A stretch of 64,000 nucleotides of DNA from contig JNIN01000002.1 in the NCBI GenBank assembly GCA_000702525.1, positions 248,001 to 312,000 of the forward strand. The letters are read 5' to 3'. The DNA is from Lachnospiraceae bacterium AC2012. Lineage in GTDB: Bacteria; Bacillota; Clostridia; Lachnospirales; Lachnospiraceae. Below, in pieces: positions 7,958-17,028 of the stretch. Under the pieces are notes generated by a model that ran no database searches, was not told the DNA's origin, and worked only from the letters and a program-made list of their open reading frames with translations. The stretch's first letter is position 1, and each line of letters starts with the position of its first letter. The translations under genes were made by a program, and so were the position numbers.

Positions 7958-9199
7958 TTAGCTTAATCTACGAAGAATATCCTTCTCGTGTACTTCAAAA
8001 GGAATCTCCATCGTGATGATATCCATTGGCTTATTTGCGCGCGTAAGTTCTTCCTCATCCGCATTCTTCATCCATGTCACATCGTATTCCGCGTTTGGTT
8101 TTCCTGGCATAAGTGCCTCAATTCGATCACCAACTTCAATAACATTTCTCACCTGCACGTGCGCAATCTTCGTTTCCGCATTATAATCAACAACCGTTCC
8201 AAGGAAGTCATGATTTACGGTATTATTGGAATACTCATGGAAAATAATCGTATCCTTGTCCGCACGCTTTGGATAGAATCCTGGGCAAATATCACGGTTC
8301 GCACCCTTAGTAATTTCATTGATATGATATTCCATACGTTCTTCTGGCATCTCTCCATCACAATCATAGAGTTCATCAATCAAGTGACGATAGCCGGATA
8401 CCACGGATGCCACATAATATTCGGACTTCATACGTCCTTCAATTTTCAGCGAAGCAACGCCCGCTTCCATCAACTGCTTGATCTGACGGCCCGCCATCAT
8501 ATCCTTCGAACCGAGAGTAAAGAGATCCTCCTCGGTACTGAGTTCGCGATCCCCATCCATCAGGTGATACTGCCAACGACAAGACTGCGCACAACCGCCA
8601 CGGTTCGCATCACGAAGTGTCATACGATTACTGAGTGTGCATCGACCGGAAATGTTCACGCACATTCCACCGTGAATAAACGCCTCTGTCTCCACCGGGC
8701 ACTTTGCTGTAATCTCAGCCGCTTCTTCCATGGAACATTCTCTTGCAAGAACGACACGATCCACATGATTTTCATCGACAAGCATCTGTGCTGTAAAAGA
8801 ATTTGTTACTGACATCTGCGTACTACAGTGTACTTCCAGCTTTGGTGCAACCTTCTTCGCCAGATCCATAATATAGACACTGGCTGTAATAATGGCCGTA
8901 ACACCGGCATCTTCGAGGTCACGAAGATACTGCTCTAAACCTTCAAAATCTTCATTATGTGGAATGATATTGACCGTTACATGGATATTGGCACCATGTG
9001 CATCCGCATATTTACATGCTTCACGGATATCCTCCATAGTGAAATTCGACGCATGACTTCTAAGGGAGAATGACATTCCTCCAAGATAGACCGCATCTGC
9101 ACCATAGTTAATCGCCACTTTTGCACGTGCTAAATCGCCCGCAGGAGCGAGCAATTCCGGCTTCATAGAGATTTTTCTATTTAACTGTTTTTTGTTCAT
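7958..9199 (-). CDS. U32 family protein, TrhP2/YrrO-like (tRNA wobble uridine hydroxylation)
   Basis: 413 residues. The N-terminal TIM-barrel starts KPELLAPAGD; the U32 signature is seen as EAFIHGGMCVNISGRC, then NRGGCAQSCRW, which supplies the four conserved cysteines for an iron-sulfur cluster. A C-terminal beta-barrel follows (GTVVDYN...VQVRNVIEVGDRIE). In Bacillus the YrrN-YrrO pair makes 5-hydroxyuridine at tRNA position 34 using prephenate; the gene order here is the same. The start at 9199 (CAGGA six bases before) is chosen; it lies 20 bases inside the upstream gene end region and the longer frame to 9253 has no site. Confidence 0.85.
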   Translation of the reverse strand: MNKKQLNRKISMKPELLAPAGDLARAKVAINYGADAVYLGGMSFSLRSHASNFTMEDIREACKYADAHGANIHVTVNIIPHNEDFEGLEQYLRDLEDAGVTAIITASVYIMDLAKKVAPKLEVHCSTQMSVTNSFTAQMLVDENHVDRVVLARECSMEEAAEITAKCPVETEAFIHGGMCVNISGRCTLSNRMTLRDANRGGCAQSCRWQYHLMDGDRELSTEEDLFTLGSKDMMAGRQIKQLMEAGVASLKIEGRMKSEYYVASVVSGYRHLIDELYDCDGEMPEERMEYHINEITKGANRDICPGFYPKRADKDTIIFHEYSNNTVNHDFLGTVVDYNAETKIAHVQVRNVIEVGDRIEALMPGKPNAEYDVTWMKNADEEELTRANKPMDIITMEIPFEVHEKDILRRLS

Positions 9200-10100
9200 A
9201 ATATCCTGAATCAAGCGGTTCTGCCGCGAACTGCTCTCTGTACTCCTTTCCAATCAAAACAGGGTCCTCCCCATTTAAGATCCTTCTATACGACTTGATT
9301 GCCTGCAATTGTTCCTCCAATGGAAGATAGCATCCCTCAATCAAAAGTCCCATCGGATGACTCTCTAAAATCTTCTCAATAAAATCAAAGGAATCTAACA
9401 CATTCTCACTATAAATCAGCGTTCCTGTTTCATCTTCATATACTGGCATCTGTCCATCTCTCGTCTTTTCAATCAGATAGAGATTCTTATTCTGAACCAC
9501 TTTGTCATCCAAATCATAGGTCTCCTGGTAAGCAGTCAAAAGCTTTCGATAAGAACGTGCCATCATCGTTCTACCATGAACCGTTACAACAGCCTTCTCT
9601 ACCTTAGATGCGATTTCCTCTGTCTCCTGCAGTGTGAGAAGTGGGGAAATTGCAATTCCCTTCACACCGTGCTGAATCCACCAGTTTGCATCATTAATAG
9701 AAGTCATCAGTGTTTCCGGATCATAGATCATCTTCTCCACCATCTGATACTTCTTGGCAAGATAAAAGAGCGATGGATCCGCGAAAAGAATCGCTTCCAA
9801 ATCGTCCTTTCTCTCACTGAGGTACTGCATCCATTCTTCGGCTTCTTTTAACATTCCTTCATGAAATGTCTGGTTCGCACGAATACTGATACTTACCTTC
9901 TCCTTTGCATTCTGATCGTATGCTGTTTTCTCATTATGCGACTTTACGTCGCGAAGTAACATTTCCAGTTCTTCTTTATTTAATTTCTGGGACACCGTAC
10001 TACTGAGTCCCTCTAAAGAGACGACAATATTCTCTACTCCCGATGTAAGCAAAGCAGAGAAATCCTCATATCTCTCTAATGTTGTCATTAATTCTTTCAT
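9177..10100 (-). CDS. small U32-family partner, TrhP1/YrrN-like
   Basis: 307 residues, about the size of Bacillus YrrN (309). It begins MKELMTTLERYEDFSALLTS and contains the U32-type barrel strands (VENIVVSLEG, GVKGIAISPLLT) and the block VVTVHGRTMMARSYRKLL. It lacks the four-cysteine signature of the large partner, as expected for the short paralogue. It ends 20 bp inside the region of the next gene's start (overlap 9177-9199), which points to a coupled heteromeric pair. Confidence 0.8.
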   Translation of the reverse strand: MKELMTTLERYEDFSALLTSGVENIVVSLEGLSSTVSQKLNKEELEMLLRDVKSHNEKTAYDQNAKEKVSISIRANQTFHEGMLKEAEEWMQYLSERKDDLEAILFADPSLFYLAKKYQMVEKMIYDPETLMTSINDANWWIQHGVKGIAISPLLTLQETEEIASKVEKAVVTVHGRTMMARSYRKLLTAYQETYDLDDKVVQNKNLYLIEKTRDGQMPVYEDETGTLIYSENVLDSFDFIEKILESHPMGLLIEGCYLPLEEQLQAIKSYRRILNGEDPVLIGKEYREQFAAEPLDSGYYEQKTVK

Positions 10101-10201
10101 ATTCTTTTCCTATATAAATCAACTAATTCACGGCATTCGCCGACGTTAAATTATACCAAGCCGACACAAAAATGACAAGTGTGCAAAAACTTCTACAGCA
10201 A

Positions 10202-10279
10202 AATGGTCCCTTGGGGACGGGGTTAGTGGTCCATTTTGCAACCAAAATGAACCACTAACCCCGTCCCCAAGGGACCATT
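10202..10279. repeat. REP-like GGACGGGG element 3, head-to-head pair
   Basis: Two copies face each other: AATGGTCCCTTGGGGACGGG...TTAGTGGTCCATTTTG, then CAA, then the reverse complement. This gives an almost perfect hairpin with arms of about 37 bp. It lies between the yesL stop codon and the start of the trhP1-like gene, and may act as terminator or RNA stabiliser for yesL, though no T-run follows. Confidence 0.85.
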
Positions 10280-10284
10280 CCTAT

Positions 10285-10893
10285 TTACATTTCCATATGT
10301 TTTTCAAATACACGATGGAAGAAAAACGCCAAAATATAGGAAACCACTGCAAATCCAACGATAAACATCGATAATGCAAATCCAAGATTTACATAAGACA
10401 TCAAGGCAATCGCTACCACAACCGCAATGCAAGCAATCGTATAGGGAAAGAAATATCCAATCGCCATCGCCGCAGCATTTCTAAATTGCTCGTAGAGTGT
10501 GCCCTTTGTCTTAGAAATCAGCGGATAAACCCAGAGAAAAATCATAAGAACAAACAACCCAAGCCCCACACTTAATACCAGCATGGTCTTTATCATAATA
10601 TTTTGAACGATAAACTTAGACCAAAATTGAAGATCCAGGAATACCATTACCAATAATAGGAGGTTGACAATCCAGGCTTCGGTCGCTTGTTTCCATGATT
10701 CTTTAAAGCTACGAAAGAAAGTCTTAACTACATAGCCATCTCCGTATTCCACCGATCGAAGGGATACCGACATCATAGCTGTCATCGAAGCACCCATCGT
10801 AATCACCGGTAGCGAACATAGAACAAACAACAGATTCAACACCACCAAGTCCGTTACTTTATTTAAAAATCGAATCACAACATTATCTTTCAT
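10285..10893 (-). CDS. yesL: YesL family (DUF624) membrane protein
   Basis: 202 residues with about five membrane segments. The start region (FLNKVTDLVVLNLLFVLCSLPVITMGAS) is the hallmark of YesL/DUF624, a small protein found with carbohydrate ABC importers in Firmicutes; its role in transport is not settled. It is the last gene of the importer operon, 57 bp after the MalG-type permease. The ATG at 10893 is preferred to the upstream GTG at 10899 because AGGT then falls at a normal distance. Confidence 0.85.
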   Translation of the reverse strand: MKDNVVIRFLNKVTDLVVLNLLFVLCSLPVITMGASMTAMMSVSLRSVEYGDGYVVKTFFRSFKESWKQATEAWIVNLLLLVMVFLDLQFWSKFIVQNIMIKTMLVLSVGLGLFVLMIFLWVYPLISKTKGTLYEQFRNAAAMAIGYFFPYTIACIAVVVAIALMSYVNLGFALSMFIVGFAVVSYILAFFFHRVFEKHMEM

Positions 10894-10950
10894 ATTCACT
10901 ACCTACTTCTCTTATTTTTCATTAGATTCCTAAGAATCCTATCTCTCGCC

Positions 10951-11871
10951 CTACTTAATACCACTAATGGCAATGGATTCTACAATCACTCTCTGGAAAA
11001 TGAAGAATAATACCAATGTTGGAATCATCGCGATAACTGACGCCGCCATAATCAGAGCGTAATCACTCTGGATGGCATAGTAAGAGTTAAAGGAGCGAAT
11101 AACTACTTGGAGGGTCCATAGTTTTTCGCTACGAAGGAAAATTGTTGGCGCCAGATAATCGTTCCAGATTCCCATAAACCAGAGCACTAACTGTGTTCCC
11201 AGTGCGCCCTTCATCAGTGGAAGGAAAATCATCCAATACGTTCTGAAATATCCACATCCATCCAGCTTCGCAGCATCCATCAAATCATTTGGGATGCTAT
11301 AGAGGTTCTGGCGCAGGAAGAATATCATACTGACATTTCCGAAACATCCAGGAACAATCAATGGAAGGAGCGAGTTTGTCCAGCCAAGCTTTGTAAATAA
11401 TACATACTGCGGGATCATTACAACTGCAAATGGAATCATAATCGTAGCAAGTAAAGCCAGGAATAAACCGTTCTTTCCTCGGAAGTTCATCTTTGCAAAT
11501 GCAAATGCAGAGAGTGAGGAGGTAAAGCCACCGATCAAAAGAACCGGAATTTCGACTTTCACTGTATTTAAAATACCATTGAAGAAAGATCCCTTGCTCA
11601 GCACTTCTGAATATTTACCAATTAACACCGGATCCGGAATTAATGTTAAAGAACCGGATAAAATCTGATTCTTCGTCATAAAGGAACATAAAATCATATA
11701 GATGAGTGGGAAAAGCATAATCAATGCACCGGCCAATAACAGTACAAAGACAATTACATCCACTACCTTCTCCCGCGTAGATTTTCTACGTTTGCTCTGT
11801 ACTTTTACCTTCTTGCGGTTCATTTCCTTTTCTTCTAATACTTCTTTGTCTTTTGTCATAATCGTACTCAT
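10951..11871 (-). CDS. sugar ABC transporter permease, MalG family (CUT1)
   Basis: 306 residues: a basic cytosolic start, then six membrane segments. The EAA loop is seen as DAAKLDGCGYFRTYWMIFLPLMKG, which docks to the ATPase. The protein ends in the typical hydrophobic QRVIVESIAISGIK tail of MalG-type permeases (last residues G-I-K). No ATPase gene is in the operon, so it must share an MsmK/UgpC-type ATPase encoded elsewhere, as is common in Firmicutes. It follows the MalF-type gene by 10 bp, with GGGGGA before the ATG. Confidence 0.92.
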   Translation of the reverse strand: MSTIMTKDKEVLEEKEMNRKKVKVQSKRRKSTREKVVDVIVFVLLLAGALIMLFPLIYMILCSFMTKNQILSGSLTLIPDPVLIGKYSEVLSKGSFFNGILNTVKVEIPVLLIGGFTSSLSAFAFAKMNFRGKNGLFLALLATIMIPFAVVMIPQYVLFTKLGWTNSLLPLIVPGCFGNVSMIFFLRQNLYSIPNDLMDAAKLDGCGYFRTYWMIFLPLMKGALGTQLVLWFMGIWNDYLAPTIFLRSEKLWTLQVVIRSFNSYYAIQSDYALIMAASVIAMIPTLVLFFIFQRVIVESIAISGIK

Positions 11872-11881
11872 AGATGTCCCC

Positions 11882-12802
11882 CTAATCCGTTACAACCCAT
11901 TTATCCTGGTACTTAAAATTGATAGCGGTAATGATAAAGATGATAATTGCAAGAATGACTGCAACCGCACATCCATATCCCAGCTGTCCATTCGAGAATG
12001 CCTTGTCATACAGATAATAAACAATGGTTGCTGCACTATAATTCGTACCACCGTTACCTGTCATAACCTGTACTTCTACAAATACCTGGAAGCCACCAAT
12101 CAAAGACGTAATCAGAATATAGAAAGTAACTGGTGAAATCAGAGGTAACGTAATGAAACGGAACTTCTCCCATCCCGTCGCACCATCAATTTCAGCCGCC
12201 TCATAATAATCCTTCGGAACATTCTGAAGACCTGCTAGATACAGGATAATCGAAGTTCCCAGTCCTTTCCAGGTCATAAAAATAATCATAGCCACTTTAA
12301 CCCAGACTTCATCACCTAACCAGTTTGGTCCATGATGTCCGGTCAAGAACTTAATAATCGTATTCAATAAACCATAATCAAAATTGAAAACCCAAGCCCA
12401 AAGTATTGCTACCGCTACAAGGGAAGAGACAACCGGCACGTAATACATTGTTGTCATGATTCTTTTACCTGGAAGATTACGATTCATACCCATCGCAATC
12501 AATAAGCCGAAAATCATACCAAGTGGAATTCCAATCATATAGATAATGGTTGTCAACATGGATTTCCAGAATTTTGGATCTGTAAGAATATCAATGAAAT
12601 TTTCAAATCCACACAGGTTTCCAATCAAAGAATTGACGCCTGTCCATTTACTCCCACTGGCTAACAATGCAAATCCGATGGGATATGCCATGAAAAGAAG
12701 GAATCCGATGAACGGGGCTGCTATAAACAGCCACGCCCATCTCTCCTCTCTTTTAGCCATAGGTGAGAGCTGTGTTTTCACAACATTTTTTGTTTTGCTC
12801 AT
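11882..12802 (-). CDS. sugar ABC transporter permease, MalF/UgpA family (CUT1)
   Basis: 306 residues with six membrane segments after a cytosolic start ending in REERWAWLFIAAPFIGF, the usual first helix. The EAA loop reads EAAEIDGATGWEKFRFITLPLISP. It forms the heterodimeric membrane channel with the next gene. It follows the binding-protein gene by 48 bp with no hairpin between them. The location opposite the arabinan operon suggests arabino-oligosaccharides as substrate (inference). Confidence 0.92.
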   Translation of the reverse strand: MSKTKNVVKTQLSPMAKREERWAWLFIAAPFIGFLLFMAYPIGFALLASGSKWTGVNSLIGNLCGFENFIDILTDPKFWKSMLTTIIYMIGIPLGMIFGLLIAMGMNRNLPGKRIMTTMYYVPVVSSLVAVAILWAWVFNFDYGLLNTIIKFLTGHHGPNWLGDEVWVKVAMIIFMTWKGLGTSIILYLAGLQNVPKDYYEAAEIDGATGWEKFRFITLPLISPVTFYILITSLIGGFQVFVEVQVMTGNGGTNYSAATIVYYLYDKAFSNGQLGYGCAVAVILAIIIFIITAINFKYQDKWVVTD

Positions 12803-12850
12803 AAAGCCACCTGCTTACTAAAAAACTTCCTGTCTTTCTAATTAGCGAAA

Positions 12851-14302
12851 TTAATCATTTGTTGATGAATTCTGTAATTCAATTGCATTATCTAATGCTT
12901 CCTGCATCTTTGGTTCTACCTCTTCGAGATACTCATCTACAGAAATCGTACCATTCTTAACATTTGGTACACCTTCCAGGAAGACATCCATCCACTCAGA
13001 ATTATAAGTATAAGTTGTCTCAGAGAAGACACCTTCGTACTTATCAGAACCTTCAATATAGTTGTAAATAACATCGATGTTGCTAGCATATGGAACAGTG
13101 CCATCTGCAACTTTATCCTTAAATGTTGTCTTGGCATAATCCATAATATTTGGTAACTGAAGAGATTCTCCTGTTGTTTCACCAGATACTGCCTGCTGTC
13201 CTTCTAAGTCTGTAGATAACTTCTTAATCAGTTCTGTACAGAGATCCTTGTTTTCTGTATCAGCAGAAACAGCATATCCAACTGTACCAAGCCATGTTGT
13301 AGACTTTGTTCCATCCGGTCCAATTGGCCATCCACAGAGATCCCAGTTATATGGGAATGTGCTATCATCCATAAATGCTGCTACATCCCATGTACCGCAA
13401 GCATAGAAAGCAACCTGGCCATCGAGCCATCTCTGGTATCCACCAAGTGCAGTATCCTGCTCAACGGATGGTGTAACACCTTCTGTAGCTGTAAGATCTA
13501 CATAATACTGGAACGCTGTCTTAAAGGCATCGTTATCTGTAATATTTACTTTTGTATAATCATCATTCAGGAAACGTGCACCGTTGCTATAGATGTAAGG
13601 TGTCATACCAAAGGCATCTGCATTGGCAACACCCCACTGATCGATTTCCCCATCTCCATCAGTGTCCTTAGTAAGTGCCTTACAAACCTCCAGGAATTCA
13701 TCATAGGTATATGGATTTTCTGGATCCGGATAAGCTAATCCAGCTTCATCAAATAAATCCTTATTATATGCAAAAGCGAAGCAGGAAAGATCCTTTGGTA
13801 AGCAATACAGAGAACCCTGTCCAACCTGTGTTCCATCATACTGGTAAGCGCTCTTAATTGCTGGCCAGAGGTTATCTACGGTCTCCTGATCAACATAGTC
13901 ATCCAATGGAAGTACATAACCATTATCGACATAAGATCTGACAGAATCTGGACCTACATAGAAGATATCTGGCATATCTCCAGCTGTCATGTTCGCTGTC
14001 ATCTTTGTGCCATATTCATCCTGTGTTGTAACTTCGAAATTAACTTCCTTAATTTCATCCTTATGCTCTTCAACGAAATCCTCGATTAACCCCGAATAAA
14101 TCTTCTTTTCGTGTTCCTGCATGTAGAGAAGGATGTTGATGGTCTTATCACCATCCCCCTTAAATGTGTCAGTCGTTGTCTCATCTTCCGCATCTGCAGA
14201 TGTTTCCCCTGCTTCCTCTGTAGAAACTGTGGAACAACCTGTCATCAAAACGGAACCAACCATCATTGTGCTCATTAATAGAGCCATTAGTTTTTTCTTC
14301 AC
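12851..14302 (-). CDS. extracellular sugar-binding lipoprotein of ABC importer (family 1 SBP)
   Basis: 483 residues. A lipoprotein signal ends in L-M-T-G-C23, followed by an acidic linker and a two-lobe binding domain (INILLYMQEHEKKIYSGL...; DMPDIFYVGPDSV; FAYNKDLFDEAGLAYPDP; WLDGQVAFYACGTWDV). It captures the sugar outside the cell and delivers it to the two permeases encoded downstream. The start is GTG with GAAGGGGG nine bases upstream. It also carries a DTDGDGEIDQWG loop, a calcium-type EF-like loop seen in related SBPs. Confidence 0.92.
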   Translation of the reverse strand: MKKKLMALLMSTMMVGSVLMTGCSTVSTEEAGETSADAEDETTTDTFKGDGDKTINILLYMQEHEKKIYSGLIEDFVEEHKDEIKEVNFEVTTQDEYGTKMTANMTAGDMPDIFYVGPDSVRSYVDNGYVLPLDDYVDQETVDNLWPAIKSAYQYDGTQVGQGSLYCLPKDLSCFAFAYNKDLFDEAGLAYPDPENPYTYDEFLEVCKALTKDTDGDGEIDQWGVANADAFGMTPYIYSNGARFLNDDYTKVNITDNDAFKTAFQYYVDLTATEGVTPSVEQDTALGGYQRWLDGQVAFYACGTWDVAAFMDDSTFPYNWDLCGWPIGPDGTKSTTWLGTVGYAVSADTENKDLCTELIKKLSTDLEGQQAVSGETTGESLQLPNIMDYAKTTFKDKVADGTVPYASNIDVIYNYIEGSDKYEGVFSETTYTYNSEWMDVFLEGVPNVKNGTISVDEYLEEVEPKMQEALDNAIELQNSSTND

Positions 14303-14611
14303 TTAAAAAAACCCCCTTCTGTGTAATGTTAGTTTTCTAAAGTTCAAATCATCTAAAGTTTCGTACCTCCTGACATTGATTATTGTAAAACTCTTAAAAT
14401 ACGGGTGTCAATCGTTTTATTTAGTTTTCGGTAAACTATTTTGCATTTTATTAAACTTCGCTAAAACCATAAAATGATTTTTGTTACTTTTTATTTTTAC
14501 AAAATGCTAAAATAAATTTATTGCAATTCCTATAATGTTGAACTTATAATGAATTAAAGTATTAAATAATAAAAACTTAGAAGTAATCACTGATAAGAAA
14601 AGAGGATAAAG
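14303..14611. promoter_or_regulatory. divergent control region of the arabinan importer and its regulator
   Basis: This 309-bp AT-rich gap separates the importer operon (minus) from the ArsR-type gene (plus). It contains a 6-bp inverted repeat TAGTTT-TCGGT-AAACTA at 14422-14438 and a second TTAGTTTTC at 14329-14337 followed by TAAAG, so TTAGTTTTC is a direct repeat (14329, 14421). A related TTTAG...CTAAA palindrome lies upstream of the GH43 operon at about 21460-21475. These are candidate operators of the regulator; no biochemical evidence can be read from sequence. Confidence 0.4.
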
Positions 14612-15574
14612 ATGCTTCATATTACAGATTTAGATGATGGTCTGGAAATTTTCAAAGCACTCGGCTCTGACGTCCGGATTGAAATCATCAAATTATTGCT
14701 TGAAAACAAGCAGATGAACATGAACGAGCTGGCAAGCAAGCTCGAAATTACCAATGGGGCTCTTACGAGCCATATTAAAAAACTGGAATCCTGCGGAATC
14801 ATTTCCACATCCAATGAATCCACCGGGCATGGAAATCAGAAGCTCTGTTCCCTCAGTCTCGACAAAATCCTTATCGAGCTGGCGAACGACGAATCGTCCA
14901 TTGAAAATGTTTATAATACAAACATCAAAATTGGTCATTACTCTGATTATAAAGTATACCCTACTTGCGGAATCGCATCCAAAAATGCCCTGATTGGTGA
15001 AGTAGACGACACAAGATACTTCTCTCACCCGGATCGATACAATGCAGAGATTCTTTGGTTCACCAAAGGCTATATCGAATATGAGATTCCAAATTTCATC
15101 CCCTATTCCCAGAAAATCACGCAGATCATGATTTCTGCTGAGCTTTCTTCCGAAGCTCCGGGCGTGAATAATGTCTGGCCATCCGACATCAGTTTCTATA
15201 TCAATGATGTCTGTGTTGGAAATTGGACGTCTCCCGGTGATTTTGGCGATGTGCGAGGAATCTTCACACCGGATTGGTGGTTCCCAAACTGGAATCAGTA
15301 CGGACTCCTCAAGATGCTTGTCATCAATAAAAATGGTACGTATATCGATGGGCTTAAGATTTCCGATGTGAATATCGACCAATTCAAACTCGACTACCAG
15401 AGCAAAATCAAGTTCCGCATGGCGGTAAATGATGACGCGGAGCATGTCGGAGGCTTAACCATCTTCGGTAGCAGCTTTGGTAACTATGGACAGGATATCA
15501 AAGTCAGTTTAAATTACACGCCTATTTCAAATGCTTACTCGGAAGAAGATCATAATAATCCAAACGAATCTTAA
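14612..15574 (+). CDS. ArsR-type transcriptional regulator with C-terminal sensing domain
   Basis: 320 residues. Residues 8-85 form a winged helix of the ArsR type (IFKALGSDVRIEIIKLLLEN; MNELASKLEITNGALTSHIKKL) without the metal-binding cysteines of ArsR. The remaining about 210 residues are rich in Trp, Tyr and beta strands (DISFYINDVCVGNWTSPGDFGD; PDWWFPNWNQYGLLKMLV) and look like a carbohydrate-binding jelly-roll-like domain. It is divergent from the importer operon and next to the arabinan enzymes, so it is the likely local sugar-responsive regulator. AGAGGA precedes the ATG. Confidence 0.78.
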   Translation: MLHITDLDDGLEIFKALGSDVRIEIIKLLLENKQMNMNELASKLEITNGALTSHIKKLESCGIISTSNESTGHGNQKLCSLSLDKILIELANDESSIENVYNTNIKIGHYSDYKVYPTCGIASKNALIGEVDDTRYFSHPDRYNAEILWFTKGYIEYEIPNFIPYSQKITQIMISAELSSEAPGVNNVWPSDISFYINDVCVGNWTSPGDFGDVRGIFTPDWWFPNWNQYGLLKMLVINKNGTYIDGLKISDVNIDQFKLDYQSKIKFRMAVNDDAEHVGGLTIFGSSFGNYGQDIKVSLNYTPISNAYSEEDHNNPNES

Positions 15575-15599
15575 AACGATAACATACAAATCAGAATCG

Positions 15600-15645
15600 A
15601 AAAGGCAGGTGGCCAGAGGATCAACCCCCGGCAACCTGCCTTTTT
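15600..15645. terminator. bidirectional terminator
   Basis: AAAGGCAGGT pairs with ACCTGCCTTT, flanked by A and T runs. It separates the plus-strand regulator from the convergent GH43 gene. Confidence 0.85.
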
Positions 15646-15672
15646 CCTTCGATGTAATATGCACTCTATTTG

Positions 15673-17019
15673 TCATAGCTTCGCCGTCCTTTTTGCCCAG
15701 AAGGCAGATCCGTCTTCGGATTTACCCGTAATGCCGATCGTCTCCTGCTGCAACTGCGCATCCCAAATTTGCGTAATGATTGCTTCCTCGACCACATCTC
15801 CATACCGAATCCACAAGCGCTGATTTTGAACCTCCCAGGTTCCCTGAATCGACGCATTCTCGTAATAATGATCTTTGCCAAGCTTCATCGGCGTTGCCAC
15901 ATGCACACCTTCCGGAAGCATCGGCTGGAAATGTATCCGCTCATAAATTCCCATCAATTCCTGCTCCAACGCTTCATCGGAAACGGAAGAACCCTCTGCA
16001 CCAGCTGCAGATGTCTCCTCGGTAGGCGTCTTCTCGCCCGCATAGACTTCCGGGCTTAGTAGTGGCCAACCATCCGACGTCCAAAAAAGTTTTCGTACCT
16101 GTAAAAGAGATGGCACATCTTCATAGCGGAAATTCTTCTCCCGTATATGGCACAGAAGATACCACTGCCCATCTGCATCCTGTAACACTGAATTATGTCC
16201 CGGCCCCATATAGGCGGTTCCATCGTTCCATTCGTAGCCGGAAAACAAGAGATATCCCGTTGTGTTATCGGAATCCTCCACGTTGCGTAAATCTACACCG
16301 TTATGATCCAAGAACGGACCGGTAACATTTCTACTTCTAGCAACACGAATGTTATAGTCACTCTTCAGGGAACCATAGGATACAAACAGATAATAGTACT
16401 CCGTATCTGGATGATAAATCATATAAGGACCCTCGATTGCTGCGCTCATCCACTTTGGTCGACGTGCAATCGACTGGCCAATCACTTCACCACAAGATTC
16501 TTCCATCTCCGGAAGTAATGCCTGTACATCCTTAGATGCTGCAAGTCCCGTCTCTTCCTCCAGCTTCAGCAAATAGACGCCACCCCAAAACGAACCATAG
16601 AGTAGATACATCTCACCCGTTTTCTGGTCTCTGATGATATTGGCATCAATCGCATTGCATGGCATCTCCTCCGAAGTCTTCACCACAATACCGCGCGGTT
16701 CAAATGGCCCTTCCGGCGAATCTGACACCGCCAGGAAGATGCACGATTGTCGCACGCCCCAACTACTATTCGAGCAATACAAGCGGTATTCATCGCCAAC
16801 TTTCACGATATCCGGTGCCCAGATAGCCTCGGATTTCGTCCATTCGATAGCTTCCTTCGGTGGTTTCTGCACAACCACACCCAAATCCTCCCAATGGATC
16901 AAATCCGCTGACTTATAACATTTTGCGCCCGTGCAATAAATATAATAAAAGCCGGTCGCATCATCCCGATAAATCGCGGGGTCATGCACGCCCCAATAAG
17001 TTTCTACATTCTTCTCCAT
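15673..17019 (-). CDS. intracellular GH43 arabinan-active glycosidase
   Basis: 448 residues without a signal peptide. The five-bladed propeller active site is visible: D13 in HDPAIY (general base), D125 in NAIDANI (pKa modulator), E196 in AIEGPYM (general acid). GSFWGGVYLL and the RSRNVTGPF and GPGHNSV blocks match arabinan endo-1,5-alpha-L-arabinosidases, and a C-terminal small domain follows. It probably trims imported arabino-oligosaccharides in the cytosol. It is the last gene of the five-gene operon, 9 bp after the DUF6171 gene. It is a paralogue of the lipoprotein at 18903-20411, sharing the FVSYGSL-RSRNVTGP core. Confidence 0.9.
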   Translation of the reverse strand: MEKNVETYWGVHDPAIYRDDATGFYYIYCTGAKCYKSADLIHWEDLGVVVQKPPKEAIEWTKSEAIWAPDIVKVGDEYRLYCSNSSWGVRQSCIFLAVSDSPEGPFEPRGIVVKTSEEMPCNAIDANIIRDQKTGEMYLLYGSFWGGVYLLKLEEETGLAASKDVQALLPEMEESCGEVIGQSIARRPKWMSAAIEGPYMIYHPDTEYYYLFVSYGSLKSDYNIRVARSRNVTGPFLDHNGVDLRNVEDSDNTTGYLLFSGYEWNDGTAYMGPGHNSVLQDADGQWYLLCHIREKNFRYEDVPSLLQVRKLFWTSDGWPLLSPEVYAGEKTPTEETSAAGAEGSSVSDEALEQELMGIYERIHFQPMLPEGVHVATPMKLGKDHYYENASIQGTWEVQNQRLWIRYGDVVEEAIITQIWDAQLQQETIGITGKSEDGSAFWAKRTAKL

Positions 17020-17028
17020 CGTATACCT

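Noticed and set aside
7988..8812. Plus-strand open frame of 274 codons
   Set aside because: It is antisense to the U32 gene, with the His/Ile/Arg-rich composition of a shadow frame.
14693..15445. Minus-strand open frame of 250 codons
   Set aside because: It is antisense to the ArsR-type regulator gene, which has a good start site and family motifs.
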